From contig DPSB01000551.1 of assembly GCA_003537495.1 (NCBI GenBank), positions 1 through 7,460 on the forward strand: DNA of 7,460 nucleotides. Direction: 5' to 3'. Position 1 is the stretch's first letter; every line of letters starts with the position of its first letter. Source of the DNA: Cytophagales bacterium. Its GTDB lineage: Bacteria; Bacteroidota; Bacteroidia; Cytophagales; Cyclobacteriaceae. Positions 6,152 to 7,460 of this stretch are shown here, piece after piece. The notes under the pieces were generated by a model. The model searched no databases, was not told where the DNA came from, and was given only the letters and a program-made list of their open reading frames with translations. Position numbers and translations under genes: made by a program.

Positions 6152-6577
6152 TTAGTTAGCTTGTGCTTCGGGGCGCAGAGCATGCATACCGTTTTCGCCA
6201 ATCTTAATGTCTTTTATAATAGCACCCATCTTGCAACTTCCGTTGAAAACTGCTCCGGGTTCAACTACCAGTTTACCGGTAATAATATCGCCATGAATTT
6301 TTGCCGTGGCCTTCAGCACCAGCAACTCAGAGATTTCCAATTTGCCTTTTACCTCGCCTTCAATATCAGCATTTTGTGCTATGATGTTGCCTTCCACATG
6401 GCTGGAGTGACCCAACGCTATTTTTGATTTCGATTTGATGCTGCCCAACACTTTGCCTTCTATGCGAATGTTGCCATACGTTTCAACATTGCCCTCCAAC
6501 ACGGTGCCTTTACCAATTACGTTGCTGGAATTACTGATTTCGTCTGCTACGCGTTTCTGTTCTTTTGATGTTAACAT
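6152..6577 (-). CDS. Bactofilin family cytoskeletal protein
   Basis: The 141-residue product belongs to the bactofilin (DUF583) family, whose members polymerise without nucleotide into filaments that organise cell-wall enzymes. The core, about residues 18-117, is a run of short beta-strand repeats rich in Gly, Ile and Val (VIGKGTVLEGNVETYGNIRI, then GSIKSKSKIALG, HVEGNIIAQNADIEGEVKG and so on), typical of the right-handed beta-helix. Flanking tails are short: a charged N-terminus (MLTSKEQKRVADE) and a C-terminus ending RPEAQAN. It starts 12 bp after the stop of the M23 peptidase gene and shares a terminator with it. Linked M23-bactofilin pairs are known from cell-shape systems such as Helicobacter Csd1/CcmA, so a shape or envelope role is likely. 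Confidence 0.92.
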   Translation of the reverse strand: MLTSKEQKRVADEISNSSNVIGKGTVLEGNVETYGNIRIEGKVLGSIKSKSKIALGHSSHVEGNIIAQNADIEGEVKGKLEISELLVLKATAKIHGDIITGKLVVEPGAVFNGSCKMGAIIKDIKIGENGMHALRPEAQAN

Positions 6578-6589
6578 GGCTTGTGGTGT

Positions 6590-7456
6590 TTAAAAAGTTA
6601 CAAAATCTTCCGGGTTAATCGAGTTGCCATTGTACCACATTTCAAAATGCAAATGCGGCCCATCGGTCATCTCTCCACTGTTGCCAACTATAGAGATTAT
6701 ATCACCGGCATTTACAAAACTACCAACTTTTTTCAATAATCCGGCATTGTGCTTGTAAACCGACACCAGGTTGCCCCGGTGCTGCACGGCTATTACATGG
6801 CCTGAGTCCTGCGTCCATGAAGCTAATACAACAACTCCATCGGCTACACACTTAACAGGCTCGTTGGTTTTGGCAACTATGTCCACACCAAAGTGACCTT
6901 TCTTAATATCGTAATGATCGGACACAAACCCGGTGATAGGTGTAAAGAAAAACATCTCTTGCAACTCGCGATACTTGCCGCTGGCTAATGTTACCAGCGA
7001 GAACTCACTCTTCTCAAACTCTTGGCGGAACAATGAATCGGAAGGAGCAAGTTTCATATTGCCCACTGCCGATACCGGACGGTTTTCAGATGTAAATGCT
7101 TCGGCCGGATCGGTAAAACCACTGGCCGTATCGCCACTTAATACCCGTTGAAAGTTTTGAATAAACATGTCTTTCTGGTGTACCTCAATGGCAAGCGAAT
7201 CTACTTTAAGTGCTAACTCATATAATTTTTTGTTGGCCTCCATTTGCGCATGCTTCGGATCGAACCATTTTGCCAGCAATGTTTTAGATAAAAAGAGACT
7301 GAAAGCAAACAGCAATACAAAAAGCGACACTGAAATAACCAACACCTTGGCATACGTAAACCCGATGTTGGATGTCTCCGCCAGGTTTTCTTCGTTGCGG
7401 ATTACCATCAGGTATTTGTTGGTAAGGCGTTCCGATATGGTCTTTTTGGGTTTCAA
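6590..7456 (-). CDS. M23 (LytM-type) metallopeptidase with N-terminal membrane anchor
   Basis: This is a predicted envelope-acting zinc endopeptidase for peptidoglycan cross-links. The 288-residue product has a basic cytoplasmic N-terminus (1-32), one membrane helix (about 34-57), a short heptad-like helix (about 67-105), a linker, and a C-terminal M23 domain (about 172-286). The metal ligands are intact: H188 and D192 in HFGVD, and H270 in HLH (268-270); H236 in YKHN is the usual additional catalytic His. The enzyme is therefore likely active. The first codon is TTG at 7456-7454, directly preceded in frame by TAG, so no longer start exists; the next in-frame ATG is codon 17. The TTG is preferred because the N-terminal residues (SERLTNKYLMVIRNEEN) look like a conserved family leader. 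It is followed closely by bactofilin. Confidence 0.9.
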   Translation of the reverse strand: MKPKKTISERLTNKYLMVIRNEENLAETSNIGFTYAKVLVISVSLFVLLFAFSLFLSKTLLAKWFDPKHAQMEANKKLYELALKVDSLAIEVHQKDMFIQNFQRVLSGDTASGFTDPAEAFTSENRPVSAVGNMKLAPSDSLFRQEFEKSEFSLVTLASGKYRELQEMFFFTPITGFVSDHYDIKKGHFGVDIVAKTNEPVKCVADGVVVLASWTQDSGHVIAVQHRGNLVSVYKHNAGLLKKVGSFVNAGDIISIVGNSGEMTDGPHLHFEMWYNGNSINPEDFVTF

Positions 7457-7460
7457 CTAT

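Noticed and set aside
5888..6427. Plus-strand open frame of 179 codons opposite atpZ and bactofilin
   Set aside because: It crosses two well-supported minus-strand genes and a terminator; the residue mix is that of an antisense shadow with no recognisable domain.

Overview
The window is a stretch of chromosome from a member of the Bacteroidota, most likely a Cytophagales-like lineage. Every supported gene lies on the minus strand. Three things point to this group: the proteins have the Bacteroidota flavour of F-type ATP synthase subunits (long a subunit with a signal peptide, AtpZ plus a four-helix AtpI-like protein), no gene start is preceded by a Shine-Dalgarno sequence, and the promoter-like box upstream of atpB fits the Bacteroidota -7 consensus TAnnTTTG. 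The lineage below phylum level is inference.

Read in the direction of transcription (right to left), the window opens with an envelope pair: an M23/LytM-type metallopeptidase with one membrane anchor (7456-6590) and a bactofilin (6577-6152), 12 bp apart and closed by a strong intrinsic terminator (6131-6095). The next genes start at once: atpZ (6082-5861) and a four-helix AtpI-like protein (5861-5493), which overlap by one base. After a 96-bp gap with a good Bacteroidota -7 box come atpB (a), atpE (c), atpF (b), atpH (delta), atpA (alpha) and atpG (gamma), then a second intrinsic terminator (200-161). The 5' part of a small membrane protein gene, possibly UbiA-like, runs off the left edge (158-1). 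The atpD and atpC genes (beta and epsilon) are absent and presumably lie elsewhere, a common split in this phylum.

Together atpB, E, F, H, A and G encode the whole Fo motor, the peripheral stalk, the central gamma shaft and the alpha subunit. AtpZ and the AtpI-like protein probably assist c-ring assembly or cation supply. No wholly new system is visible. The unusual material lies in the gaps and edges of the operon: (i) atpA has a C-terminal tail of about 20 residues encoded by an intergenic-type inverted repeat; (ii) two inverted copies of a GC-rich palindromic repeat sit between atpH and atpA, one directly abutting the atpH stop codon; (iii) a terminator-like hairpin lies just after atpE, placed to set c-subunit stoichiometry; (iv) the a subunit has Ala where an Asn is usually conserved, four residues after the essential Arg. 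No RNA genes, CRISPR arrays or insertion sequences with transposase were seen, and no gene-free stretch exceeds 160 bp.
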